Below are positions 1 to 8,981 of a stretch of 33,207 nucleotides of DNA, one piece after another. The position numbers and the translations under genes were made by a program. Each line of letters begins with the position of its first letter. Positions within the stretch are counted from its first letter, which is position 1. A model generated the notes under the pieces. That model was not told where the DNA came from, made no database searches, and saw only the letters and a program-made list of their open reading frames with translations. This DNA is from Rhodospirillales bacterium (lineage in GTDB: Bacteria; Pseudomonadota; Alphaproteobacteria; UBA828). The stretch covers positions 1 through 33,207 of the forward strand of contig JAPPHR010000137.1 of assembly GCA_028820995.1 (NCBI GenBank), in the 5' to 3' direction.

Positions 1-554
1 CGGATGCCGGGCACGACGATATCGAAGTCCGGGCCGTGCGCGGCGCGCAGCGCCGCGATCTCGTGCGGGCTCGCGATGACGCCCGCCAACCCCGCCTCGT
101 GCGCCAATTCGGCGAGCCGCAGCACCTGCTCGCGGGCCGTGGCCGTGACGCCCTGGCGCGCGAGTTCCGGCTCGTCGAGGCTGGTGAGCACGGTTACGCC
201 GAGCAGATTGGGTGGGGCGACGCCCAGCCTGGCGGCTTGTTCCTCCGCAGCCTCGCGCGCCGCCCGCGTCATGGCGAGCCCGCCGGCGGCGTGGATGGTG
301 AGATAGTGCGGCTCCAGGGCGACCACGCTGCGCACGGCGCCTGCCACCGTGTTGGGGATGTCGTGCAGCTTGAGGTCGAGGAAGAGCGGACGGCCCGCGG
401 CGCCCACCGCACGCACGCCCTCCGGGCCATGCGCGCAAAAGTATTCGAGGCCGAGCTTGAGGCCGCCGACCGCCGGCGCCAGCAGATGCGCCAGGGCTTC
501 CACCTCAGAGCGGTCGCGCGCATCGAGGGCGCAGTAGAGAGAGACGTTCGGCAT
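1..554 (-). CDS. pyrF: Orotidine 5'-phosphate decarboxylase (partial, C-terminus outside window)
   Basis: Minus-strand reading from 554 gives MPNVSLYCALDARDRSEVEALAHLLAPAVGGLKLGLEYFCAHGPEGV...LFLDLKLHDIPNTVAGAV...; LDLKLHDIPNTV is the OMP decarboxylase signature. An alternative in-frame ATG lies at 560. Confidence 0.9.
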   Translation of the reverse strand, partial: MPNVSLYCALDARDRSEVEALAHLLAPAVGGLKLGLEYFCAHGPEGVRAVGAAGRPLFLDLKLHDIPNTVAGAVRSVVALEPHYLTIHAAGGLAMTRAAREAAEEQAARLGVAPPNLLGVTVLTSLDEPELARQGVTATAREQVLRLAELAHEAGLAGVIASPHEIAALRAAHGPDFDIVVPGI

Positions 555-637
555 GAGCATCCTGTCCGGGTCGGAACAGTTTACTCGCGCCGGCGGTGCG
601 GGACGACCGGAGAGCGGAAGAGCAGCGGAGGACGGAC

Positions 638-1276
638 ATGAGCGGAACGGCAGAGAAGGTCGCAGCGGTGCTGCTCGATACCGGTGCGTTCCTGGTGCGC
701 CCGCAGGAGCCCTTTCGCCTGACCTCGGGGCTCTACGCGCCGTTCTATGTGAACTGCCGGCTGATCCTGTCGCGGCACGAGGCGCGTATCAGGGCGGCGG
801 CGGCGCTGGCGGCCACGGTGCCGCAGCCCGGTACCACGGTGATCGCCGGTGGCGTCACCGCAGGCGTGCCCTTCGCCACGCTCGTCGCCGACCGGCTGGG
901 GCTGCCCATGGTCTACGTCCGGGCGGAGGCCAAGTCACACGGCACCGTGAGCCGCATCGAGGGCGGCGCTGTCGCCGGCGAGCGCGTGCACCTGATCGAG
1001 GACCTGATTTCCACCGCCGGCAGCATCCTTGCCTTCACGGAAGCGCTGCGCGAGGCCGGTGCGGAGGTGGACGGCGTGAGCGTGCTGTTTTCGCGCGCGA
1101 GCGAGTCGGCGCGACTGGCGCTGGAAGAGGCGGGGCTCGCGATCACCGCGATTTGCGGCCTCGACACGCTGCTTGCGGTGGCGCTGGGAAGCGGGCGCAT
1201 CGACGAGAAGGGGCTCGGCGAGGTCCGTGCCTTCTTCGCCGACCCGGAAGGCTGGTCCGCCCGCCACGCGCCATAG
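638..1276 (+). CDS. pyrE: Orotate phosphoribosyltransferase
   Basis: MSGTAEKVAAVLLDTGAFLVRPQEPFRLTSGLYAPFYVNCR...; PRPP-binding segment VHLIEDLISTAGSI; adjacent to pyrF. Start moved from the ORF-track 596 to the ATG at 638. Confidence 0.88.
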   Translation: MSGTAEKVAAVLLDTGAFLVRPQEPFRLTSGLYAPFYVNCRLILSRHEARIRAAAALAATVPQPGTTVIAGGVTAGVPFATLVADRLGLPMVYVRAEAKSHGTVSRIEGGAVAGERVHLIEDLISTAGSILAFTEALREAGAEVDGVSVLFSRASESARLALEEAGLAITAICGLDTLLAVALGSGRIDEKGLGEVRAFFADPEGWSARHAP

Positions 1277-1291
1277 GTTGCGACGGCGCGC

Positions 1292-2623
1292 TCAGAAGTC
1301 GATGGCGCGCCCCTTGCGCTCCCAGTCGCCGTAGCGGGTGGGCTCCGGCCCCGCGGGGCCGCCGATCTCGGGCACGGGTTCGGGTTTGTCTTCGGTGCCG
1401 TTATCCGATGGAGGGGCCGCCGCAACCTCGGCGAGCTTCCGTGCCGCCTTGCCGGGCCGGGCCAGGATGTCCGGGCCGATCGAGGGGATATCGGCGAGCC
1501 CGCAAAGCCCCATGGTGAGGTCGAGCTCGCGGCGGAAGATATCGAAGACGTGCGCCACGCCCGCCTCGCCCGCGACGGTGAGGCCCCAGAACTGCGCCCG
1601 GCCGATGGTGCAGCAGTCGGCGCCGAGGGCCAGCGCCTTGACGATGTGGGTGCCCCGTCTGATCCCGCCGTCGAGCAGGACCGTCGCACGGCCCGCCACC
1701 GCATCGGCCACGCGCGGCAGCGCGTCGAGCGCGCTCGCGGCGCCGTCGAGCTGGCGGCCGCCGTGGTTGGAGACGAACATCCCGTCCACGCCGTTCGCCA
1801 CCGCCTCGGCGGCGTCGGCGGGGTGAAGCACGCCCTTGAGCAGAAGCGGCCCCTTCCAGACGGCGCGCAACGCCGCGACGTCGTCCCACTGCATGCCCTG
1901 ATCGGGCAGTGTCAGCATTCGCTGGTGGAGGGTGGTGAGGTCGTTGGCGCCGCCGGGCCTGCGGTAGTTGCCGAAGGTGATGTTCGGAATGGTGCGCCGC
2001 ATCCGCAGCAGCCAACGCAGCTTGGTTGCCATGTTGGCGATCTCGCCGGCGGAAAAGCGGGGCGGGATGACGAAACCGTTGCGGATGTCGCGCTCGCGGT
2101 TGCCGAGCATCTGGGTGTCGATGGTGACGACCAGCGCCTCATAGCCGGCAGCCGCCGCGCGCTCCGCCATCTCGTGGGTGAGCCCGCGGTCCGTGTAGAT
2201 ATACGTTTGGAACCAGCGGGGCTCGATGCCGGTCTCGGCCAGCTCTTCGAGAGTGCAGATCGAGCCGTGGCTGAGGCAATAGATCGAACCGGCCTTGGTG
2301 GCCGCCCGTGCCGAGGCGGCTTCGCCGTCCGGCCAGAGAAGCCCGGCAAGTCCGGTCGGCGGAACGATGAGCGGCATCGAGATGCGCCGGCCGAAGAGCG
2401 CGGTCGAGAGATCGCGGCTCGCCGACCCCCCGATGGGGCGCGGATAGAGGGGCACGTCGTCGAAGGCGGAGACGTTCCGCCGCAGCGTGTGCTCGTCGCC
2501 GGCGCCGCCGTCGACGAAGTCGAACACCGCGCGCGGCAGCACGCGCCGGGCTTCCTCCCGGAGCGCCGTGATGTTGTAGGCCCGCCGCTTCCAGCGGGGC
2601 TGGCGTTCGCCCGCCATCCTCAT
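1292..2623 (-). CDS. FMN-dependent alpha-hydroxy-acid dehydrogenase (L-lactate dehydrogenase / glycolate oxidase family)
   Basis: C-terminal part of the 1292..6409 minus ORF: RAVFDFVDGGAGDEHTLRRN..., LLLKGVLHPADAAEAVANGVDGMFVSNHGGRQLDGAASALDALP, LLDGGIRRGTHIVKALALGAD; classic LldD-family motifs. Start at the ATG at 2623. Confidence 0.9.
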   Translation of the reverse strand: MRMAGERQPRWKRRAYNITALREEARRVLPRAVFDFVDGGAGDEHTLRRNVSAFDDVPLYPRPIGGSASRDLSTALFGRRISMPLIVPPTGLAGLLWPDGEAASARAATKAGSIYCLSHGSICTLEELAETGIEPRWFQTYIYTDRGLTHEMAERAAAAGYEALVVTIDTQMLGNRERDIRNGFVIPPRFSAGEIANMATKLRWLLRMRRTIPNITFGNYRRPGGANDLTTLHQRMLTLPDQGMQWDDVAALRAVWKGPLLLKGVLHPADAAEAVANGVDGMFVSNHGGRQLDGAASALDALPRVADAVAGRATVLLDGGIRRGTHIVKALALGADCCTIGRAQFWGLTVAGEAGVAHVFDIFRRELDLTMGLCGLADIPSIGPDILARPGKAARKLAEVAAAPPSDNGTEDKPEPVPEIGGPAGPEPTRYGDWERKGRAIDF

Positions 2624-2815
2624 CCTCGCCGTGATGGCGCGCCAGTATAGGCGGCAAGCGGCGCGCGCGCATGGCCGCGCGAAGGAGCCATCTCGGGTGG
2701 GTCGCTTGACCCGATTGGGTCCCGGTAAGACACTGCCTCGCCGTCGCCGGTGCGTAGCGGCAGAGACCCAACGACCAGACGCGGCCGCCGGGCCGCAGCA
2801 GCGAGCGGACGGCCC

Positions 2816-4894
2816 ATGAAATTGATCGGCGTCGATGTCGGCGGCACCTTTACCGATCTCATCATCACCGACAGCGAGACGCGCGAGAGCGCCATTCACA
2901 AGGTGCCCACCACGCCGGACGATCCGTCGGACGGCGCGGCGGCGGGCATCGCCGCTCTCTGCGAGCGGAGCGGCACGGCGCCCGACGCCATCGCCCACGT
3001 CTTCCACGGCACCACGATCTCGACCAACGCGGTGCTTCAGTACGATGGCGCGGAGACCGGCATGATCACCTCGGCCGGCTACCGCGACATCATCCACATC
3101 GGTCGCCACCAGCGGCCGCAGAACTACTCGATCATGCAGGACATCCCGTGGCAGGCGCGCCCGCTGGTGCGCCGCCGCCACAGGCTGACCGTGAAGGAGA
3201 GGCGCGTGCCGCCGCAGGGCGCCGTGCTGGAGCCGCTGGACGAAGAGGGTGTGCGCCAGGCCGCGCGCACGTTGCGCGACAAGGGCGTGGAGGCGGTCGC
3301 CATCTGCTTCCTCTTCGCCTACATCGACCCCACGCACGAGGAACGGGCGCGCGCCATCGTGCTGGAGGAGTGGCCCGAGGCCTTCGTCACCACGTCCGCG
3401 CGGGTGGCGCCGCAGTTCCGCGAGTTCGAGCGCTTCACCACGGCGGCGATGAACGCCTTCATCGGCCCCAAGGTGCGCAACTACGTGCGCCGCTTCGAGG
3501 ACCGGCTGAAGCAGGCCGGCGTCGCGGGCGACCTCCACATCATGGGGTCCAACGGCGGTGTCGCGACCGCGGCGATGGTGGCGGACGTGCCGGTCATCAC
3601 GCTGATGTCGGGGCCTGCCGCCGGCGTGCTGGGCGGCGCCTGGGCGGCGGAGCGCTCCGGGCGGCGGCGCCTCATCACCTTCGACGTGGGCGGCACCAGC
3701 GCCGACATCGGCATCGTGATCGACGGCCACTACAACGAAGCCACCGCGCGCGATACCTGGATCGGCGGCTACCCGGTGCTGGTGCCGATGATCGACATCA
3801 CGACCATCGGCGCAGGCGGCGGCAGCATCGCCCGCGTCGATGCCGGCGGGGCCTTCAAGGTCGGCCCCGAGAGTGCCGGCTCGGAGCCCGGCCCCGCCTG
3901 CTACGGCCGGGGCGGCAGCGCGCCCACGGTGACGGACGCCAACCTCGTGCTCGGCCGGCTGGATGCGGACAACTTCCTCGGCGGCGAGATGACGCTCGCG
4001 CCGGAACGTGCGGACAAGGCTCTCACGGACCTTGCCGAGACCCTCGGCGTCGACAAGCACGAAGCGGCGGAAGGCGTGCTCACCATCGTCAACGCCAACA
4101 TGGCGAACGCCATCCGCTCCAAGACGGTGCAGAAGGGGCTCGACCCGCGCGACTTCTCGCTGGTCGCCTTCGGCGGTGCCGGCCCGCTGCACGGGGCCGA
4201 GGTCGCGGCGATGCTCGACGTGCCCGAGGTCGTGGTGCCACCCCATCCCGGCATCACGTCGGCGGCCGGCCTGCTCACAACCGACCTTAAGTACGACCAG
4301 ATCATGACCGCCTTCCAGGTCAAGGGCGCGGTCGACATCGAGCGGATCAACCGCGATTTCGCGCGTCTGAGCCGCGACCTGATGGCCCAATACGAGGCTG
4401 CCGGTCTCGGCGCCGACCGGGTGGAAGAGCGCCGCGCCGGGGACCTGCGCTACGTCGGCCAGGGCTACGAGCTGCGCGTGGCCTTCCCGGCGGGCGAGCT
4501 GGACGCGGCTGGGCTCGACGAGGTCTGGCAGGCCTTCCATGCACTGCACGAGCGGGAATACGGTCACTGCTTCACCGAGAGCCCCATCGAGATCGTGAAC
4601 ATCCGCATCACCGGAGTCGGCCGCATGCCCAAGATCGCGGCGCCGCCCGAGCCAGCCGGCGGCTCGTTGGCCGCTGCGTTGGTCAAGACCGCGCGCTCGG
4701 TCTTCCGTGTGGACGGTGCGCTCGAGGGCTACGACACGGCCTTCTACCGGCGGGATGCGCTGCCGCTGGATGACCCGATCCCCGGCCCCGCGATCATCGT
4801 GCAGAAGGATGCCACCACCGTCGTGCCGCCCGGCTGGTCGGTGCGTGTGGACCGCAGCGCGAATCTCATCCTGCGCCAGGGCGAGGAGGAGTGA
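2816..4894 (+). CDS. hyuA: Hydantoinase/oxoprolinase subunit A (HyuA family, N-methylhydantoinase A)
   Basis: MKLIGVDVGGTFTDLIITD..., FHGTTISTNAVLQ, TFDVGGTSADIGIV, GGGSIARVDAGGAFKVGPESAGSEPGPACYGRGG; hallmark HyuA motifs. Confidence 0.92.
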   Translation: MKLIGVDVGGTFTDLIITDSETRESAIHKVPTTPDDPSDGAAAGIAALCERSGTAPDAIAHVFHGTTISTNAVLQYDGAETGMITSAGYRDIIHIGRHQRPQNYSIMQDIPWQARPLVRRRHRLTVKERRVPPQGAVLEPLDEEGVRQAARTLRDKGVEAVAICFLFAYIDPTHEERARAIVLEEWPEAFVTTSARVAPQFREFERFTTAAMNAFIGPKVRNYVRRFEDRLKQAGVAGDLHIMGSNGGVATAAMVADVPVITLMSGPAAGVLGGAWAAERSGRRRLITFDVGGTSADIGIVIDGHYNEATARDTWIGGYPVLVPMIDITTIGAGGGSIARVDAGGAFKVGPESAGSEPGPACYGRGGSAPTVTDANLVLGRLDADNFLGGEMTLAPERADKALTDLAETLGVDKHEAAEGVLTIVNANMANAIRSKTVQKGLDPRDFSLVAFGGAGPLHGAEVAAMLDVPEVVVPPHPGITSAAGLLTTDLKYDQIMTAFQVKGAVDIERINRDFARLSRDLMAQYEAAGLGADRVEERRAGDLRYVGQGYELRVAFPAGELDAAGLDEVWQAFHALHEREYGHCFTESPIEIVNIRITGVGRMPKIAAPPEPAGGSLAAALVKTARSVFRVDGALEGYDTAFYRRDALPLDDPIPGPAIIVQKDATTVVPPGWSVRVDRSANLILRQGEEE

Positions 4895-4897
4895 ATC

Positions 4898-6667
4898 ATG
4901 GCAGAGACGCCGAACGTCCGCCCCATCGACGCCGTCACCGCCAGCGTGATCCAGGGCGCGCTGGAGAACATCGCGGTCGAGATGGGCTGGAAGCTCATGC
5001 GCATGTCGTACTCGTCGATCATCCGCGAGTCCGAGGATTTCGGCGCCGCGATTATCGACCGCCACGGCCGCCAGCTTTGCGAATCGAAGCACTCGACGCC
5101 GCTCCAGTCGGGGCCGATCCCCGGCTACGTGAAGGGGATGAACCAGATCCTCGAAGAGCGAGGCCAGACGCTGAACGAGGGCGACGTCATCATCCACAAC
5201 TCCGCCTATCACGGCGCGAGCCACGGGCCGGACGTGGCCTTCATCGTCCCCGTCTTCCACGGCGGCGCGCTGGTGGGCTATGCCGTCACCACGGCGCACC
5301 ACCTCGATATCGGCGCGCTCAGCCCCGGCAGCTGCGGCATCGTCGATGCGATGGACGCCTATGCGGAAGGCCTGCAGTTCAAGGCGCTCAAGGCCTATGA
5401 CCGGGGCGTCGCGAACGAGGCGCTCTGGCACATGATGCGCGACAACATCCGTGCGCCCGACATGGTGGTGGGCGACATGGAGGCGCAGGTCGCCGCCAGC
5501 CGCATCGGCGCCGAGCGTTACCTGGCGCTCATCGAGCGCCAGGGGCTCGACACGGTCGAAGCGGCGGCCGATGCGCTCATGGATTATTCCGAACGCCTCA
5601 TGCGCCAGGCGATCGAGGCGCTGCCCGACGGCACCTACCGGGCCGAGGGCCATGTCGACGGCTTCCTCGACGATCCCGACCGGCGCCACTTCAAGGTCGC
5701 CGTGGCCGTGACCGTCAAGGGCAGCGAGCTGGTGGTGGACCTCGACGGCACCGCCCGGCAGTGCGACGACCGCCCCATCAACATGCCGCTCGAAGGCACG
5801 GTCGATTGCGCGATCTGGCTGACAGTGCGCTCGATCCTGCTGGACAGCGAGTCCTTCGGCCATATCCCGCAGAACTCGGGCCTGATCCGCCCCATCACCA
5901 TCAAGGCGCCAGAGGGGACCATTGCCAATCCCACCTTCCCGGCGCCCACCATCGCGCGCTTCGTCTCCGGCAACATTGTCGCGGACACGCTGATGAAGGC
6001 GCTGGCCCAGGCGGTGCCCGACAAGGTCTCCGCCGGCGTCGGCAACCTCAAGGTGATCGCCTTCTCGGGTATCAAGGACGGCGGACATTGGGTCCACATG
6101 GACATCCACGAGGGCAGCTACGGCGGCCGTGCCGGCAAGGACGCGATGGACGCGGTCGATACCCTCTACGCGAACACCCGCAACAACCCGATCGAGGACA
6201 TCGAGTCCCACCTGCCGCTTCGCATCGCCCGTTACGAGCTGCGCGACGACGCCTCGGCCGCCGGGCGCTGGCGCGGGGGGATCGGGTCGATCCGCGAGGT
6301 CTCCTTCCTCTCGGACAGCTTCATCTCGGTCGAAGGCGATGGCCACGCCTTCCGCCCCTGGGGCTTCGACGGCGGCGCGGAAGGGCGCGAGGCGGCGCTG
6401 GTCTACCACCGCGCCGACGGCGAGGACATTCCGTTCCCCTCGATGATGCCGAACCGCGCGGTCAAGGCCGGCGAGAGGCTGACGCTTACCGGCACCTGCG
6501 GCGGCGGCTACGGCGACGCCGCCGAACGCTCGGCGGACGCCGTGGCGGAAGACGTGCGGGATGGCTACATCTCGCGCGAGACGGCCGAGAGCGTCTATGG
6601 TGTCATTGTCACCGAGTCAGGCCAGCTCGACACTGCGGCCACCGAGGCCCGGCGCGGAAGCGGATAG
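4898..6667 (+). CDS. hyuB: Hydantoinase subunit B (HyuB family, N-methylhydantoinase B)
   Basis: VIQGALENIAVEMGWKLMRMSYSSIIRESEDFGAAI..., HNSAYHGASHGPDVAFIVPVFH; immediately downstream of hyuA. Confidence 0.92.
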   Translation: MAETPNVRPIDAVTASVIQGALENIAVEMGWKLMRMSYSSIIRESEDFGAAIIDRHGRQLCESKHSTPLQSGPIPGYVKGMNQILEERGQTLNEGDVIIHNSAYHGASHGPDVAFIVPVFHGGALVGYAVTTAHHLDIGALSPGSCGIVDAMDAYAEGLQFKALKAYDRGVANEALWHMMRDNIRAPDMVVGDMEAQVAASRIGAERYLALIERQGLDTVEAAADALMDYSERLMRQAIEALPDGTYRAEGHVDGFLDDPDRRHFKVAVAVTVKGSELVVDLDGTARQCDDRPINMPLEGTVDCAIWLTVRSILLDSESFGHIPQNSGLIRPITIKAPEGTIANPTFPAPTIARFVSGNIVADTLMKALAQAVPDKVSAGVGNLKVIAFSGIKDGGHWVHMDIHEGSYGGRAGKDAMDAVDTLYANTRNNPIEDIESHLPLRIARYELRDDASAAGRWRGGIGSIREVSFLSDSFISVEGDGHAFRPWGFDGGAEGREAALVYHRADGEDIPFPSMMPNRAVKAGERLTLTGTCGGGYGDAAERSADAVAEDVRDGYISRETAESVYGVIVTESGQLDTAATEARRGSG

Positions 6668-6679
6668 GGAGATACGCCC

Positions 6680-7438
6680 ATGAAGATCAAGGTGATCAAC
6701 CCCAACACCACCATGGCGATGACCGAGGGGATCGGCGAGGCGGCACGCTCCGTCGCCGGGGCGGGCACCGAGATCGTGGCGGTGAGCCCCGAGTTCGGGC
6801 CGGAGTCGATCGAGAGCTACTACGACGAGCAGGTGGCGGCCTGCGGCGTGCTCGACGAGGTGCGCAAGGGAGAGAGCGAGGGCGTGGATGCCTATGTCGT
6901 CGCCTGCTACGGCGACCCGGGCCTTCACGCTGCGCGCGAGGCGACCGAGAAGCCGGTGGTCGGCATCGCCGAGGCCTCGTTCTACACGGCTGCGATGGTG
7001 GCGGCCCGATTCTCCATTGTTTCGGTCATTCCCCGCGTCCGCACGCTGATGGAAGAGATGGTGCGCGGCTACGGCATGGCGGAGCGCATCGTCGCCATCC
7101 GCACGACGCCGCTCTACGTGCTCGACATCGAGCGTGACCCGGAAGGCTCGATGGAGAAGCTGCGGGACGAGGTGCGCCGCTCGGTCAAGGAGGACGACGC
7201 GGAAGCGGTCTGCCTCGGCTGCGCCGGCTTTGCCCGCTTCGCTGCCGAGCTCGAGGCCGAGCTCGGCGTGCCGATCCTGGACGGCGTGGTCTGCGCCACC
7301 AAGCAGGCGGAGCTGCTGGTGGGTCTCGGCTTGAAGACCAGCAAGCGCAAGACCTACCGCCCGCCGGAGCGCAAGCGCTTCACCGGCATGTTCCGCCACT
7401 TCGGCACCGCCGAGGACGTCGCCGAAGCCGCGGAGTAG
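6680..7438 (+). CDS. Aspartate/glutamate/hydantoin racemase family protein
   Basis: MKIKVINPNTTMAMTEGIGEAARSV...; two conserved Cys motifs VVACYGDPGL and CLGCAGF; operonic with hyuAB. Confidence 0.88.
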   Translation: MKIKVINPNTTMAMTEGIGEAARSVAGAGTEIVAVSPEFGPESIESYYDEQVAACGVLDEVRKGESEGVDAYVVACYGDPGLHAAREATEKPVVGIAEASFYTAAMVAARFSIVSVIPRVRTLMEEMVRGYGMAERIVAIRTTPLYVLDIERDPEGSMEKLRDEVRRSVKEDDAEAVCLGCAGFARFAAELEAELGVPILDGVVCATKQAELLVGLGLKTSKRKTYRPPERKRFTGMFRHFGTAEDVAEAAE

Positions 7439-7464
7439 GGGAGGGCGCCGCCCGCCTGCCGCGG

Positions 7465-7491
7465 CGCCGCGACGACAAGAACGTCGCGGCG
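7465..7491 (+). terminator. Stem-loop after the hyu operon (possible terminator, no T-tract)
   Basis: Perfect 10-bp inverted repeat CGCCGCGACG / CGTCGCGGCG (7465-7474 / 7482-7491) with 7-nt loop, 27 bp after the racemase stop. Confidence 0.5.
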
Positions 7492-7550
7492 GCCCGTCCG
7501 CGGGCGACGTATCTCGCTCTCGCACAGAGGGCAGTAAATGCTACTTATTC

Positions 7551-7578
7551 TGGACGTCTCAACACATTACGGTATGAT
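7551..7578 (+). promoter_or_regulatory. Putative sigma70-like promoter for the PIN-toxin locus
   Basis: TGGACG (7551-7556), 16-nt spacer, TATGAT (7573-7578) in an AT-rich stretch upstream of the ORF at 7634. Confidence 0.4.
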
Positions 7579-7584
7579 CGCGAT

Positions 7585-7614
7585 AATATCTAAAAAATAT
7601 CTACATAAAATCTA
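7585..7614 (+). repeat. Three 8-bp direct repeats at 11-bp period (candidate autoregulatory operator)
   Basis: AATATCTA (7585), AATATCTA (7596), AAAATCTA (7607), starts exactly 11 bp apart, 20 bp upstream of the ATG at 7634. Confidence 0.6.
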
Positions 7615-7633
7615 TGCATGAGTGGAGGGTACG

Positions 7634-8302
7634 ATGCAAATTCAGGATGTTACGCTCGAAATTGAGCAAAGCCTCGCCAACCTCAAGAGCCTGAAGGCTT
7701 CTGCCCTGCCGCCGGCGCTGCAGGGCTTGCGGCGCCTGCCCTTGGGGGACTACGAGCCTCGGGTGAGCATTCGCTACTGGAACGGGAATCAGTACCGCAA
7801 AGTCCGCAGGACTGCAGACGCAAGCTACTTCGACCCTGATCGTTGCGATGTGGTGATCGAGTTCGTCCCGTCCGACTCCGCTGACGATGGAGACGGATGG
7901 ACCGATGCGGGAGGCGATACCGGCGATACCGCCAGGGCCAGCGCGTTGGATGGCGAAACGGCCATGGACCAGCTTCTCAAGGCGCTCTCGGAGATGGAGA
8001 GGGCGCGGGAGTTAGTGAGCCTGAAATGGTTTCGAGACCAGTACCTCCCGGCATGCGGTTACGACTGGGCCCGTGATCCGAGGGCCTGCGGCACCCTGTT
8101 GCTCCAGGCGACCGGGCAGCGCTTGATCCTGACAAGCCAGGTACCGAACCCGAACAATCCGCTCGACCCGGTCACTGCGATACGGATAAACCGCCGGCAT
8201 CCGCGGTTCGAAACAAATTCCCAGTCGCGCCGCTCCCAGTTCGAGCCGGTTCGTATCCGGGGAGGCGCGATCGCGGATACGGTCATCGGCGACAGACGCT
8301 GA
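7634..8302 (+). CDS. Uncharacterised ~222-aa protein upstream of a PIN-domain toxin (candidate antitoxin or partner)
   Basis: ORF with GGAGG RBS 4 nt before ATG 7634; MQIQDVTLEIEQSLANLKSLKASALPPALQGLRRLPLGDYEPRVSIRYWNGNQYRKVRRTADASYFDPDRCDVVIEF...; 8 bp before the PIN gene. No family recognised. Confidence 0.75.
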   Translation: MQIQDVTLEIEQSLANLKSLKASALPPALQGLRRLPLGDYEPRVSIRYWNGNQYRKVRRTADASYFDPDRCDVVIEFVPSDSADDGDGWTDAGGDTGDTARASALDGETAMDQLLKALSEMERARELVSLKWFRDQYLPACGYDWARDPRACGTLLLQATGQRLILTSQVPNPNNPLDPVTAIRINRRHPRFETNSQSRRSQFEPVRIRGGAIADTVIGDRR

Positions 8303-8310
8303 TCCGGCCC

Positions 8311-8760
8311 ATGACGAGTGTCTATCTGGATACCAGCGCGCTCATCAAGCTCTACATCAAGGAGGAGGGGACTGAGCGGATCGCCGGCATCGTAGAAGAA
8401 TCCGACGACGTGCGGCTGATCATCCTCTACCTCACACCCATCGAAGTCCGCTCGGCGATCCGCCGGCGCGAGCGTGAGGGCGATATAGCGGCGGCTGATG
8501 CAGAGCGGGTTCTCAGGCAGATCGAGGACGACTGCTCAACGCTCTTTCTGACGCAGCCGTTGTCGTCGCCAGTGATGGAGGAGGCCGCCCGCCTGATCGA
8601 CCGATACCCGCTCAGGGCTTACGACGCGCTTCAGCTTGCGGGATGCCTCGTGGTTCGCGAGGGTATGCCAGGACCGGTAACCTTCGTTTGTGCGGATACG
8701 CGTCTCTGCGACTCGGCAGGTAAGGAAGGATTGGCGGCGCTCAACCCGATAGCGCCGTGA
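8311..8760 (+). CDS. PIN-domain (VapC-like) ribonuclease toxin
   Basis: [21 protein letters not shown]..., [50 protein letters not shown] acidic residues in expected order. Confidence 0.88.
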   Translation: MTSVYLDTSALIKLYIKEEGTERIAGIVEESDDVRLIILYLTPIEVRSAIRRREREGDIAAADAERVLRQIEDDCSTLFLTQPLSSPVMEEAARLIDRYPLRAYDALQLAGCLVVREGMPGPVTFVCADTRLCDSAGKEGLAALNPIAP

Positions 8761-8784
8761 GCCGGCCGCCAGGCCGCTCCTATT

Positions 8785-8843
8785 GTCCGGATCACCTCCT
8801 CTTCTCAGTTGCCGCGCCGGCAACGGGCGGCGACCATCCGGAC
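8785..8843. repeat. Nested inverted repeats downstream of the PIN gene
   Basis: Outer GTCCGGAT (8785-8792) / ATCCGGAC (8836-8843); inner GTTGCCG-CGC-CGGCAAC (8808-8824). Confidence 0.5.
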
Positions 8844-8916
8844 TGCCGTTACTTGGGAGCCATCCCGGCGTGTTCGAGCGTCTCGCCAAATGACGAACGG
8901 GCATACATGCGGTCCC

Positions 8917-8944
8917 TTGACGATAATAATAATAGTTCTAAATT
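8917..8944 (+). promoter_or_regulatory. Putative sigma70-like promoter for the peroxiredoxin
   Basis: TTGACG (8917-8922), 16-nt AT-rich spacer, TAAATT (8939-8944), upstream of ATG 8982. Confidence 0.45.
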
Positions 8945-8981
8945 GCATCTCAGCACACAGTCTGGATCAGGAGCAAGCGAC

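Noticed and set aside
2640-6409. Giant minus-strand open frame (1705 aa, ORF 1292..6409) extending antisense over hyuA and hyuB
   Set aside because: Only its C-terminal part (1292-2623) is a real gene. The rest is antisense to well-conserved hyuA/hyuB, has R/H/D/V-rich low-complexity composition, and is a typical high-GC artefact.
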